Of a DNA stretch of 64,000 nt, positions 55,119 to 64,000 are shown piece after piece. A program made the position numbers and the translations under genes. Under the pieces are notes generated by a model. It made no database searches, had not been told where the DNA came from, and saw only the letters and a program-made list of their open reading frames with translations. The stretch comes from Palsa-504 sp963822765. GTDB taxonomy: Bacteria; Actinomycetota; Actinomycetes; Streptosporangiales; Streptosporangiaceae. Location of the stretch: contig CAWGJL010000050.1 of assembly GCA_963822765.1 (NCBI GenBank), forward strand, positions 62,001 through 126,000, read 5' to 3'. How positions within the stretch are numbered: the stretch's first letter is position 1; every line of letters starts with the position of its first letter.

Positions 55119-56248
55119 CCGACGTGGAGATCGGGCGCGGCAAGTCCGGCCGCCGGGCGTACTCGCTGAGCGAGATCGGGATCGTGCCCGCCCGCCGGAC
55201 CCGGGACCCCGAGGAGGTGTCGATCGCCTGGCAGATCGACGCCTACCGGTTCGACCTGCCGCTGATGGCCTCCCCGATGGACAGCGTCGTCTCCCCGGAG
55301 ACGGCCATCGCCATCGGCCGCCTCGGCGGGCTGGCCGTGCTCGACGTGGAAGGCCTGTGGACCCGGTACGAGGACCCCGGGCCGCTGCTGGCCGAGGTGA
55401 CCGAGCTCGACGAACAGGCCGCCACCCGCCGGCTCCAGGCCATGTACGCCGAGCCGATCTCCGAGGAGCTCATCGGCCGCCGGATCGAGGAGATCGCCGC
55501 CGCCGGGGTGACCACCGCGGCCAGCCTGTCGCCGCAGCGCACCGCCCGGTACTACAAGGCGGTGGTGGACGCGGGGGTGGACATCTTCGTGATCCGCGGC
55601 ACGACGGTCTCGGCCGAGCACGTCTCCGGCCGGGCCGAGCCGCTGAACCTCAAGCAGTTCATCTACGAGCTCGACGTCCCGGTGGTGGTGGGCGGCTGCG
55701 CCACCTACGCCGCCGCGCTGCACCTGATGCGCACCGGCGCCGCCGGGGTCCTGGTCGGGTTCGGCGGCGGATCCGGCCACACCACCGTGACCGTGCTCGG
55801 GGTGGCGGTGCCGATGGCCACCGCGATCGCCGACGTGGCCGCGGCCCGCCGCGACTACCTGGACGAGTCCGGCGGCCGCTACGTGCACGTGATCGCCGAC
55901 GGCTCGATGACCAGCAGCGGCGACATCGCCAAGGCGCTGGCCATCGGGGCCGACGCGGTGATGGTGGGCTCGCCGCTGGCCCGGGCCGCCGAGGCGCCCG
56001 GCCGCGGCTACCACTGGGGGAGCGAGGCCAACCACACCGAGCTGCCCCGCGGCGCGCGCCTGCGGGTCGGCACGATCGGCACCCTGCAGCAGATCCTGCA
56101 TGGCCCGTCCACCGTTCCCGATGGCTCGATGAACCTGATGGGCGCGCTGCGCCGCACCATGGCCACGGCCGGCTACTCCGACCTGAAGGAGTTCCAGCGC
56201 GTCGAGGTCGTCGTCTCCGATTCCGGCCCCCCGCACGGCCGCCGCTAG
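55115..56248 (+). CDS. GuaB3 family IMP dehydrogenase-related protein
   Basis: A 377-residue protein from GTG at 55115, overlapping the guaB stop (GTGA). It has the IMPDH barrel (YRFDLPLMASPMDSVVSPET, RGTTVSAEHVSGRAEPLNLK, VHVIADGSMTSSGDIAKALA) but no CBS domains. Where IMPDH has the catalytic-Cys loop GSICTT, this protein reads GGGSGHTTVTVLG, with no Cys. The flap is also replaced. Such GuaB3 proteins accompany guaB in actinobacteria; their exact reaction is unsettled in my knowledge. It is probably not a normal IMPDH. Confidence 0.9.
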   Translation: MTDVEIGRGKSGRRAYSLSEIGIVPARRTRDPEEVSIAWQIDAYRFDLPLMASPMDSVVSPETAIAIGRLGGLAVLDVEGLWTRYEDPGPLLAEVTELDEQAATRRLQAMYAEPISEELIGRRIEEIAAAGVTTAASLSPQRTARYYKAVVDAGVDIFVIRGTTVSAEHVSGRAEPLNLKQFIYELDVPVVVGGCATYAAALHLMRTGAAGVLVGFGGGSGHTTVTVLGVAVPMATAIADVAAARRDYLDESGGRYVHVIADGSMTSSGDIAKALAIGADAVMVGSPLARAAEAPGRGYHWGSEANHTELPRGARLRVGTIGTLQQILHGPSTVPDGSMNLMGALRRTMATAGYSDLKEFQRVEVVVSDSGPPHGRR

Positions 56249-56258
56249 ACTCCTGCGC

Positions 56259-57266
56259 ATGTCCCGGCTCCGCGTGCTCTCCGGCATCCAGCCCACCGCC
56301 GACTCCTTCCACCTCGGCAACTACCTCGGCGCGCTGCGCCAGTGGGTGGCCCTGCAGGACAGCTACGACGCCTTCTACTGCGTGGTGGACCTGCACGCGA
56401 TCACCGTGCCGCAAGATCCCGCCCTGCTGCCCGGGCGGACCCGGATCGCCGCCGCCCAGCTGCTCGGCGCCGGGCTGGACCCGGACCGGTGCACCTTGTT
56501 CGTGCAGAGTCACGTGCCCGAGCACACCGAGCTGGCCTGGATCCTGGGCTGCATGACCGGGTTCGGCGAGGCCAGCCGGATGACCCAGTTCAAGGACAAG
56601 TCGGCCAAGGAGGGCCACGACCAGGCCTCCGTCGGCCTGTTCACCTATCCCATCCTGCAGGCCGCCGACATCCTGCTCTACCAGGCCGACCAGGTGCCGG
56701 TCGGCGAGGACCAGCGCCAGCACCTGGAGCTGAGCCGGACGCTGGCCCAGCGGTTCAACCACCGCTACGGCCAGACGTTCGTGCCGCCGCAGCCCTACAT
56801 CCTGGCCGAGGTGGCCAAGATCTACGACCTGCAGGACCCGACGGCCAAGATGAGCAAGTCCTCGTCCTCCCCGCAGGGCATCGTCGACGTCCTCGACGAG
56901 CCGGGCGTGATCCGCAAGAAGATCGCCCGCGCGGTCACCGACCCCGGCTCGGAGATCCGCGCCGACCAGGAGGCCAAGCCGGGCGTGACCAACCTGCTGC
57001 GGATCTACTCCGCGCTGTCCGGCGAGCCGGTCGCCGTCCTGGAGGCCAAGTATCAGGGCGCCGGCTACGGCGGATTCAAGAAGGACCTGGCCGAGCTGGT
57101 CGTGGCCACCTTCGCCCCGATCCGGGAGAAGACCCGGCAGATCCTGGCCGACCCGGCCGGCCTGGACCGCATCCTCGCCCACGGCGCCGCCCGCGCCCGC
57201 CAGGTCGCCGGCCAGACCATGACCGTCGCCCGCGACCGCATCGGCCTCCTCAAAGCCCAGCCCTAG
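56259..57266 (+). CDS. trpS: tryptophan--tRNA ligase
   Basis: Charges tRNA-Trp. The product is 335 residues from ATG at 56259, 10 bases after guaB3. Class I signatures are the HIGH-like PTADSFHLGNYLGALRQWVA and KMSKS in DPTAKMSKSSSSPQGIVDVL. The Trp-binding region includes MTQFKDKSAKEGHDQASVGL and DQVPVGEDQRQHLELSRTLA. The C-terminus ends at 57266. Complete. Convergent with the carboxypeptidase gene, with a palindromic dimer between them. Confidence 0.95.
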   Translation: MSRLRVLSGIQPTADSFHLGNYLGALRQWVALQDSYDAFYCVVDLHAITVPQDPALLPGRTRIAAAQLLGAGLDPDRCTLFVQSHVPEHTELAWILGCMTGFGEASRMTQFKDKSAKEGHDQASVGLFTYPILQAADILLYQADQVPVGEDQRQHLELSRTLAQRFNHRYGQTFVPPQPYILAEVAKIYDLQDPTAKMSKSSSSPQGIVDVLDEPGVIRKKIARAVTDPGSEIRADQEAKPGVTNLLRIYSALSGEPVAVLEAKYQGAGYGGFKKDLAELVVATFAPIREKTRQILADPAGLDRILAHGAARARQVAGQTMTVARDRIGLLKAQP

Positions 57267-57279
57267 CCCCCTGGTACCG

Positions 57280-57329
57280 CACCGATGGAACATCGGTGTC
57301 GTCCTGGCGGCAGCGATGGAACATCGGTG
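57280..57329. repeat. palindromic 31-bp-period dimer in convergent gap (copy B)
   Basis: CACCGATG-gaa-CATCGGTG (57280-57298) is a perfect 8-bp inverted repeat with a 3-base loop. CAGCGATG-gaa-CATCGGTG (57311-57329) is the second unit, 31 bases on, with one mismatch. Both are followed by tcgtc. The pair fills most of the 85-base gap between the convergent trpS and D,D-carboxypeptidase stops and matches the element at 39578-39623. Confidence 0.9.
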
Positions 57330-57351
57330 TCGTCTGCCGTCAGCCCGCGAG

Positions 57352-58620
57352 CTACACCGGCTCGCGCGCCGAGCGGCCAGCACGCCCAGCACGCCCAGCG
57401 CGGCCGCGACCAGCACGCTCGCGATCGGCCCGCAACGCCCGCAGCCGCCCCCGGCGGCTGTACATGAAGCCGACCAAAGCCGCGAGCACCGCGGCGCAGC
57501 TGAACCCGGCCGCGGCGGCCGCGGACGGCCCGGCCGCGGCCGGCCGCGACCGGGTGACGACCCCGGCCCGGCCCGGCGCCGGCGCCGCGGCGGTGGCGGT
57601 GGCGCTGGCGGCCGGCGTCGCCGCGGGCGGCTGCTCCGGGCCGACCAGCGTGCCGACCGGGGAGACCTTGCCGTCGGCGGCGAAACCCCAGTTGAGCAGC
57701 TTCTCCGCGGCGGTGATCTCGGTCAGCGCCGGGCAGTGCAGCAGGGTGACGATGAGCGTGACCCCGTGCCGGGTCGCCATCCCGACGTAGGTGGCGCCCG
57801 CCGCGCTGGTCCAGCCGATCTTCCCGCCCACGGCCCCGGGGTAGGTGGTGAGCAGGGAGTTCTGGTTGTACAGCTCGACCGCCTTGCGCCTGGCCACCAC
57901 GAACCGCGCGCTCCTGGTCTGGTCGTACGTCAGGAACGCGGGCAGCTTGAGCGCCTGCCGGGCGATCAGCGCCAGGTCGTAGGCCGAGGTGTGCTGGCCC
58001 GGGGCGTCCAGGCCGTTCGGGTCGACCGCGACCGTGTCGTCGGCCTGCAGGTACCGCGCCTCCGCGTTGATCGCCGCCATGCCCTCGCCGAACGACCCCG
58101 TGGCCTGGGTCAGCGCGATCGCCGCGTCGTTGGCCGAGATGGTCAGCAGCGCGGTGAACAGGTCGGAGACCTTGTAGGCCCGCCCGGTGACCAGGCCGAC
58201 CACGTTCGGCACGGTCGAGGTGGCCTGCTTGCTGGCCGCCACCATGCCGTCCGGGTTGAGCAGCGGGATCAGGGCCACCGCGGTGAGCATCTTGAGCGTG
58301 CTGGCCGGCCGGTACCAGCCGTGCGGGTCCTTGGCCGCGAGCACCTGCCCGGTGCCGGCGTCGGCCACCACCCACGCCGACGCGGCCACCCCGGGCAGCC
58401 CCGGCGCCGCATGCGACGGGTCATTGACCAGCACGCCCTTGCCCGCCAGCTCCGGCCCGCCCACGGGGGACGCAGAACCAGGGGACGCAGCACCAGGGGA
58501 CGCAGCACCATCCACCATCACGGCGGCTGCCGCCGGGACCGCCGGACCGGCGGCCGCCGAGCCCAGACCAGCAAGAAGCGCGGCGACCAGGACGGCCCGC
58601 GGCCTGATCCGGTTCAGCAT
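57352..58620 (-). CDS. D-alanyl-D-alanine carboxypeptidase (S11 family)
   Basis: Penicillin-binding enzyme that trims the terminal D-Ala from peptidoglycan stem peptides outside the membrane. The product is 422 residues from ATG at 58620. The signal peptide (VLVAALLAGLGSAAAGPAVP) is followed by a GAASP repeat linker. The S11 catalytic motifs are STLK in RPASTLKMLTAVALIPLL, SAN in TISANDAAIALTQATGSF, and KIG in AVGGKIGWTSAAGATYVG, in place of KTG. After an Ala/Pro-rich stretch there is a C-terminal transmembrane helix (GFSCAAVLAALVGFMYS) and a long basic tail of RAGRA-type repeats. Convergent with trpS. Confidence 0.92.
   Translation of the reverse strand: MLNRIRPRAVLVAALLAGLGSAAAGPAVPAAAAVMVDGAASPGAASPGSASPVGGPELAGKGVLVNDPSHAAPGLPGVAASAWVVADAGTGQVLAAKDPHGWYRPASTLKMLTAVALIPLLNPDGMVAASKQATSTVPNVVGLVTGRAYKVSDLFTALLTISANDAAIALTQATGSFGEGMAAINAEARYLQADDTVAVDPNGLDAPGQHTSAYDLALIARQALKLPAFLTYDQTRSARFVVARRKAVELYNQNSLLTTYPGAVGGKIGWTSAAGATYVGMATRHGVTLIVTLLHCPALTEITAAEKLLNWGFAADGKVSPVGTLVGPEQPPAATPAASATATAAAPAPGRAGVVTRSRPAAAGPSAAAAAGFSCAAVLAALVGFMYSRRGRLRALRADRERAGRGRAGRAGRAGRSAREPV
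58466..58510 (-). repeat. three 15-bp tandem repeats encoding GAASP/GSASP
   Basis: Units ggggacgcagaacca, ggggacgcagcacca and ggggacgcagcacca (plus strand) at 58466-58480, 58481-58495 and 58496-58510. In frame, just after the signal peptide of the carboxypeptidase. Confidence 0.9.
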
Positions 58621-58669
58621 GAGCCTCCGTCCGTGGGTTACCGGCCGGTCCCGAAGTAACCTGAGCGTT

Positions 58670-60247
<1,578 letters not shown>

Positions 60248-60280
60248 CCAATACAGCAATTCCGGGCCCGGAGGTCGGTC

Positions 60281-61447
60281 ATGGCTATCGAGTGGAATCC
60301 TTCCCGCGGCGCGACGCTCGGCGTCGAGTGGGAGGTGCAGCTCATCGACTCCGAGAGCCGGCTGCTGCGGCAGGAGGCGGCCAAGCTGCTCGCCGAGCTG
60401 CCGGTAATCGGCGACACCGGTGAGCACCCGCATATACGTCACGAGCTGATGCAGTCCACCCTCGAGGTGGTCACCGGCATTTGCAGTACGGTATCGGAGG
60501 CTAAAGAGGACCTGGCCAAAACGATCAGTGAACTCCAGCGAGCCGCGTCCGGGCACGGTATCCTTTTGGCATGCGCCGGGACCCACCCGGTGAGTGACTG
60601 GCGCGACGCGACCATGGCGCCTATCCAGCGCTATGCGGAGCTCGTCGAGCAAATGCAATGGCTTGTCCGCCGGATTCAGACCTTCGGCGTACATGTGCAC
60701 GTGGGGATCCGGGACGGGCGTAAGGCGATTCCGATCGTCAATGCGCTCGCCGCGTACCTGCCGCACTTTCTCGCGATAACGGCGTCGAGCCCGTTCTGGT
60801 GCGGGTACGACACGGGGCTTGCCTCCAGCAGGTCCGTGACCTTCGGGGCCCTGCCGACGGCAGGACCGCCGAACCGGCTGGCGAACTGGGAGCAGTTCGA
60901 GGACTATATGGACACGCTGCTGCGGGCCGGGACCATCCGCAGCATCAAGGAGGTCTGGTGGGACATCCGGCCGCACCCGGACTTCGGCACCGTCGAGATT
61001 CGCATGTTCGACGGGGTGCCGACGCTCCGCGAGGTGGGCATGGTGGCGGCGCTCTCGCAGTGCCTGGTCCAGCTGTTCGACATGCAGCTGGACCGCGGCT
61101 ACACGCTGCCGTCGCCCTCGGCCTGGGTGGTCAGGGACAACAAGTGGCGCGCGACGCGGTACGGGCTGGACGCGACCGTGATCACTGATGAGGCCGGCGC
61201 CACCGCGCCGCTCCGTGACGAGCTCTACGAACTGCTCCGCGAGCTGGAGCCGGTAGCCTCGAGGCTGGGCTGCCTGCAGGAACTCGCAGTGGCCTTCGAG
61301 GTGCTCGAGCGGGGCGCCTCGTACGAACGGCAGCGGGCCGTCTACGCGCGCACAGGGGACCTGATCAGCGTGGTAGACGCCCTGATCACCGAGTTCGCCG
61401 ACGATAGGTTCTGCACGCAGGGGGGTGCCGGGCATGGAAGAAGCTGA
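60281..61447 (+). CDS. carboxylate-amine ligase (YbdK/GCS2 family)
   Basis: ATP-dependent ligase related to glutamate-cysteine ligase. The product is 388 residues from ATG at 60281, preceded by gggcccggaggtcgg. GCS2 motifs are TLGVEWEVQLIDSESRLLRQ (metal-binding Glu), HIRHELMQSTLEVVTGIC, FGVHVHVGIRDGRKAIPIVN, the ATP/metal region WWDIRPHPDFGTVEIRMFDG, and a C-terminal RRAVY-like ERQRAVYARTGD. YbdK has weak glutamate-cysteine ligase activity in vitro. The physiological substrate here is unknown. G+C is somewhat lower in the first third of the gene. It overlaps the downstream M20 gene by 14 bases. Confidence 0.9.
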   Translation: MAIEWNPSRGATLGVEWEVQLIDSESRLLRQEAAKLLAELPVIGDTGEHPHIRHELMQSTLEVVTGICSTVSEAKEDLAKTISELQRAASGHGILLACAGTHPVSDWRDATMAPIQRYAELVEQMQWLVRRIQTFGVHVHVGIRDGRKAIPIVNALAAYLPHFLAITASSPFWCGYDTGLASSRSVTFGALPTAGPPNRLANWEQFEDYMDTLLRAGTIRSIKEVWWDIRPHPDFGTVEIRMFDGVPTLREVGMVAALSQCLVQLFDMQLDRGYTLPSPSAWVVRDNKWRATRYGLDATVITDEAGATAPLRDELYELLRELEPVASRLGCLQELAVAFEVLERGASYERQRAVYARTGDLISVVDALITEFADDRFCTQGGAGHGRS

Positions 61448-62690
61448 TCTGGCCGCGGATCTGGATGCGTTCCTGGCCAGACACGAGGACGAGCTGATCG
61501 AGTTCCGCCGCGACCTGCACGCCCACCCCGAGCTGGCCAACGCCGAGCACCGCACCACCCGCCGGGTCGCGCTGCGCCTGGCCGCGGCGGGCCTGCGCCC
61601 GGTGATCCTGCCCAAGGGCACCGGCCTGACGGTCGACATCGGCACGCTGAACGACCAGGACGCCTACGCCGACCAGCCCGTGGTCGCGCTGCGCGCGGAC
61701 CTGGACGCGCTGCCCATGACCGACGAGAAGGACGTCCCCTACCGCTCCACCATCCCGAACGCCTGTCATGCGTGCGGCCACGACGTGCACACCACCGTCC
61801 TGCTCGGCACCGGCCTGTACCTGGCCGAGCGGGCCGCCGCGGGTGAGCTCCCCGGCCGGGTCCGGCTGGTCTTCCAGCCCGCCGAGGAGGCCGCCAGCGG
61901 CGCCCTCGACGTGCTCGCGGCGGGCGGCCTGGCCGACGTGGGCCGGATCTTCGCCCTGCACTGCGACCCCCGGCTGGACGCCGGCCAGCTCGGCGTCCGC
62001 TCCGGCGCGATCACCGCCGCCTGCGACCGGATCCAGGTCCGGGTGTCCGGGCCCGGCGGTCACACCGCCCGGCCGCACCTGACCGTGGACCTGGTGTACG
62101 CGCTCGGCAAGATCATCACCGAGGTGCCCGCCGCGCTGTCCCGGCGGGTCGACCCCCGGTCCAGCCTGAGCCTGGTCTGGGGCCGGGTCAGCGCCGGGAC
62201 CGTGGCCAACGCGATCCCCGACGCCGGGATCGTCGAGGGCACCGTCCGCTGCCTCGACGACGAGGCCTGGCACCGGGCGCCCGACCTGCTCAAGGGGCTC
62301 ATCGACTCGGTGGCCCTGGCCTACGGGGTGAACACGGAGTTCACCTACCAGCGCTACGTGCCGCCCACGGTCAACGACCAGGGCAGCGCGGCCATGCTCG
62401 CGGCCGCGGCGCTCGACGTGCTCGGCGCCGGCTCGGTGGTGCAGACCCCGCAGAGCCTCGGCGGCGAGGACTTCGCCTGGTACCTGGAGTCGGTCCCCGG
62501 CGCGCTGGCCCGGCTGGGCACCCGGGTGCCCGGTTCGGCCGTCTCGCTCGACATCCACCAGCCGACCTTCGACGTGGACGAGCGGGCCATCGGGATCGGG
62601 GTCAAGGCGATGGTCGCCACCGCGATCAACGCGCTGTGGGACGACGGCGCGATGGTCGCCCAGGCCCTCCCCGGCGTGACCAGCGCGTAA
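61434..62690 (+). CDS. M20-family amidohydrolase
   Basis: Zinc-dependent amidohydrolase/peptidase, 418 residues from ATG at 61434 with aggggggt 8 bases upstream. GTG 61425 lacks a spaced site. Metal and catalytic residues appear in LRADLDALPMTDEKDVPYRS, NACHACGHDVHTTVLLGTGL, LVFQPAEEAASGALDVLAAG, and GGEDFAWYLESVPGALARLG. The dimerisation domain has VSGPGGHTARPHLTVDLVYA. This is a different branch from the M20 enzyme at 39667-40876. Overlap with the GCS2 ligase suggests linked roles, perhaps making and breaking an amide bond on the same class of compound. This is inference only. Confidence 0.92.
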   Translation: MEEADLAADLDAFLARHEDELIEFRRDLHAHPELANAEHRTTRRVALRLAAAGLRPVILPKGTGLTVDIGTLNDQDAYADQPVVALRADLDALPMTDEKDVPYRSTIPNACHACGHDVHTTVLLGTGLYLAERAAAGELPGRVRLVFQPAEEAASGALDVLAAGGLADVGRIFALHCDPRLDAGQLGVRSGAITAACDRIQVRVSGPGGHTARPHLTVDLVYALGKIITEVPAALSRRVDPRSSLSLVWGRVSAGTVANAIPDAGIVEGTVRCLDDEAWHRAPDLLKGLIDSVALAYGVNTEFTYQRYVPPTVNDQGSAAMLAAAALDVLGAGSVVQTPQSLGGEDFAWYLESVPGALARLGTRVPGSAVSLDIHQPTFDVDERAIGIGVKAMVATAINALWDDGAMVAQALPGVTSA

Positions 62691-62725
62691 CCCGCGGCCC
62701 CGGCAGATGGGGTTAGGCTGAACGG

Positions 62726-63577
62726 ATGGGAACCGTGCCCGTCGGCCGCAAGAAGCGCGCCGAGGCCACCGGCGGCCCGCAGGTATTCCGCTCGCCGACC
62801 GCGGTCATCATCTGGTGGGTGTGGATCCTGTTCGCCGTGGCCAACCTGGTCGACCTGGCTGTCCAGGGCCGCGACCACACGTCGCTGGTCGCGGCGGCCA
62901 TCTTGGTGCTGGCCACCGGCATCGCCTACGTCACCGCCCAGCGGCCCAGGATCATCGCCGACACCGCCGGGGTCACGCTGGTCAACCCGCTGCGCGACCA
63001 CCACATCGGGTGGGCCGGGGTGACCAAGGTCGACCTGGCCGACCTGCTGCGGGTGCACTGCCAGCAAGGACCCGGCGACACCACGGTCATCTACTCCTGG
63101 GCCGTGCACTACTCGCGGCGCCGCAAGATGGTGGCGGAAACCAGGGCCCGCCGGACCGCCGCGCGGGCGGGTTCCGGCCGCTCGTCCTTCGGCACCTTCG
63201 GCCTGAGCGGCGGCGGCTTCGGCATGGGCCCCGGCTACGGCGGCGGCACCCGCCGCGAGGCCGGGTACGGCAGCGCCGCGGGCGGCACGTCCGCCTCGGC
63301 GGCCGAGGCGGACGCCGAACGGATCGTCCGGGTGCTCAACGAGTACGCGACCGCGGCCCGGGCCGAGACGGTCTGGGCCGAGGGCACCGTCCAGATCGCC
63401 GGCCCCGGCCAGGAAACCGCCACGGAGCTCGCGACCGAGCCCGCCGCCGAGGTCGAACCGCCCGCGGACCTGCGGATCACCGGCTGGCTCGAGCCGCTCA
63501 AGAGCACCTGGAACCGGACCGCGCTGCTCGCCGTGCTCATCCCCGCCCTGATCCTGATCGTGATCGCCGTTCTCTGA
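62726..63577 (+). CDS. PH-domain-like membrane protein
   Basis: A 283-residue protein from ATG at 62726. Two N-terminal transmembrane helices (VIIWWVWILFAVANLVDLAV, SLVAAAILVLATGIAYVTA) precede a bacterial PH-type domain (RPRIIADTAGVTLVNPLRDH, HIGWAGVTKVDLADLLRVHC, VIYSWAVHYSRRRKM). A Gly/Ser/Arg-rich loop (GRSSFGTFGLSGGGFGMGPG) and an acidic stretch follow. One C-terminal helix (LLAVLIPALILIVIAVL) ends the protein. This layout is common in actinobacteria, and the function is unknown. Confidence 0.82.
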   Translation: MGTVPVGRKKRAEATGGPQVFRSPTAVIIWWVWILFAVANLVDLAVQGRDHTSLVAAAILVLATGIAYVTAQRPRIIADTAGVTLVNPLRDHHIGWAGVTKVDLADLLRVHCQQGPGDTTVIYSWAVHYSRRRKMVAETRARRTAARAGSGRSSFGTFGLSGGGFGMGPGYGGGTRREAGYGSAAGGTSASAAEADAERIVRVLNEYATAARAETVWAEGTVQIAGPGQETATELATEPAAEVEPPADLRITGWLEPLKSTWNRTALLAVLIPALILIVIAVL

Positions 63578-63590
63578 GGAACGACGAGCA

Positions 63591-64000
63591 CTACGTCCAG
63601 GGCGGCTCCTGCGGCCGGGTATTAGCGTCGCCCATCTTCGCGCACGGCAGCGCGCGCAGCGCGGTCACGTAGTCCTCCGGCGCGCCCGCCTTCTCCGCGG
63701 CGTCGGCCAGGATGCCGATGGCCCGCGCCGAGGGCAGCCCGCCCTCGTAGAAGTTGAGCACGTACAGCCAGGTCAGCACGTCGCCGTCCAGGGTCTGGGC
63801 CCGGATCTTGGCCTTGCGGTAGTAGCCCAGGCTCACGCCGTCCCAGTTGTCGAGCGCCGTCTCGTCGCCGGCCGACAGGTCGTAGAGCACGACGAACACC
63901 CGGGATCCTGGCTCCTCGACCACGGTGGCCATGGCCCCGTCCCAGCCGATATCCTCACCGCCGAAGGTCAGCCGCCAGCCCTCCAGCCAGCCGGTGCCCC
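63591..64000 (-). CDS. gamma-glutamylcyclotransferase-like protein (5' end outside window)
   Basis: Minus-strand gene whose start lies beyond the window. The visible part reads GTGWLEGWRLTFGGEDIGWD, then ATVVEEPGSRVFVVLYDLSA, LDNWDGVSLGYYRKAKIRAQ, LTWLYVLNFYEGGLPSARAI and LADAAEKAGAPEDYVTALRA. This matches the GGCT (AIG2-like) fold, in which an N-terminal YGSNL motif is expected just upstream. An internal ATG at 63932 is not the true start because family sequence continues before it. Family members release 5-oxoproline from gamma-glutamyl compounds; the substrate here is unknown. The convergent stop is 13 bases from the PH-domain gene. Confidence 0.85.
   Translation of the reverse strand, partial: GTGWLEGWRLTFGGEDIGWDGAMATVVEEPGSRVFVVLYDLSAGDETALDNWDGVSLGYYRKAKIRAQTLDGDVLTWLYVLNFYEGGLPSARAIGILADAAEKAGAPEDYVTALRALPCAKMGDANTRPQEPPWT

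Overview
The window is very G+C-rich chromosomal DNA from an actinomycete. The evidence is the gene content: a GlgE-type alpha-glucan operon, nucS in place of a MutSL system, DUF2550, DUF5709, DUF3017, a CIRCE-controlled groES-groEL1, guaB3 beside guaB, and DUF222/HNH proteins. The order atpD-atpC-DUF2550-(PduO)-(nucS)-methylmalonyl-CoA mutase resembles Streptomyces and its relatives. The lineage cannot be named from this sequence alone. No rRNA, tRNA, CRISPR array, prophage or complete insertion sequence was recognised.

Layout. 1-2.9 kb: end of the ATP synthase operon, a DUF2550 protein, a small lipoprotein and the PduO-type cobalamin adenosyltransferase. 3.4-8.2 kb: GMC oxidoreductase followed by a MEDS-STAS and a HATPase-STAS regulator pair, then an aldehyde dehydrogenase. 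8.3-11.6 kb: RibD-like reductase and deaminase, an unknown protein, an MFS carrier. 11.4-15 kb: a more accessory stretch with a DUF222/HNH protein, an alpha/beta hydrolase between two 22-bp direct repeats, and a visibly A+T-richer DUF1801 gene. 15-21.5 kb: methyltransferase, NucS, phosphatase, hydrolase, SDR, DUF5709 and a surface-protein pair. 21.6-31.9 kb: glgB-mak-treS-glgE, with glgP divergent. 32-39.5 kb: enoyl-CoA hydratase, a Ser/Thr kinase beside an FHA regulator, DUF3017, icd and mdh. 39.7-47.2 kb: M20 amidohydrolase, galT-galE-galK, a CNNM/CorC protein and guaA. 47.3-51 kb: a GGDEF remnant, tryptophan 2,3-dioxygenase, kynureninase and a coiled-coil protein. 51.3-58.6 kb: groES-groEL, guaB, guaB3, trpS and a D,D-carboxypeptidase. 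58.7-64 kb: mutase, GCS2 ligase, M20 hydrolase, PH-domain protein and a partial gamma-glutamylcyclotransferase.

How genes work together. TreS converts trehalose to maltose, Mak makes maltose-1-phosphate, GlgE polymerises it, GlgB branches the product and GlgP degrades it. All joints of the glg operon are 4-bp start/stop overlaps, and the same is true of galT-galE-galK, kynU-TDO and guaB-guaB3. PduO makes adenosylcobalamin, the cofactor of the mutase at 58.7 kb. GuaB and GuaA make GMP.

Two themes run through the window. First, many conserved genes (atpD, glgE, galT, the M20 hydrolase, TDO, the reductase-deaminase, DUF5709 and a lipoprotein) are broken by single-base indels. Each is repaired by adding or removing one base, so draft-assembly error is the simplest reading. 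Second, short tandem repeats are unusually common. Several are whole-codon repeats (9, 15, 21, 24 or 27 bp) inside otherwise ordinary proteins, and others lie between genes. A palindromic 31-bp-period dimer sits in two separate convergent gaps, and a perfect palindrome-within-palindrome lies between groEL and guaB.
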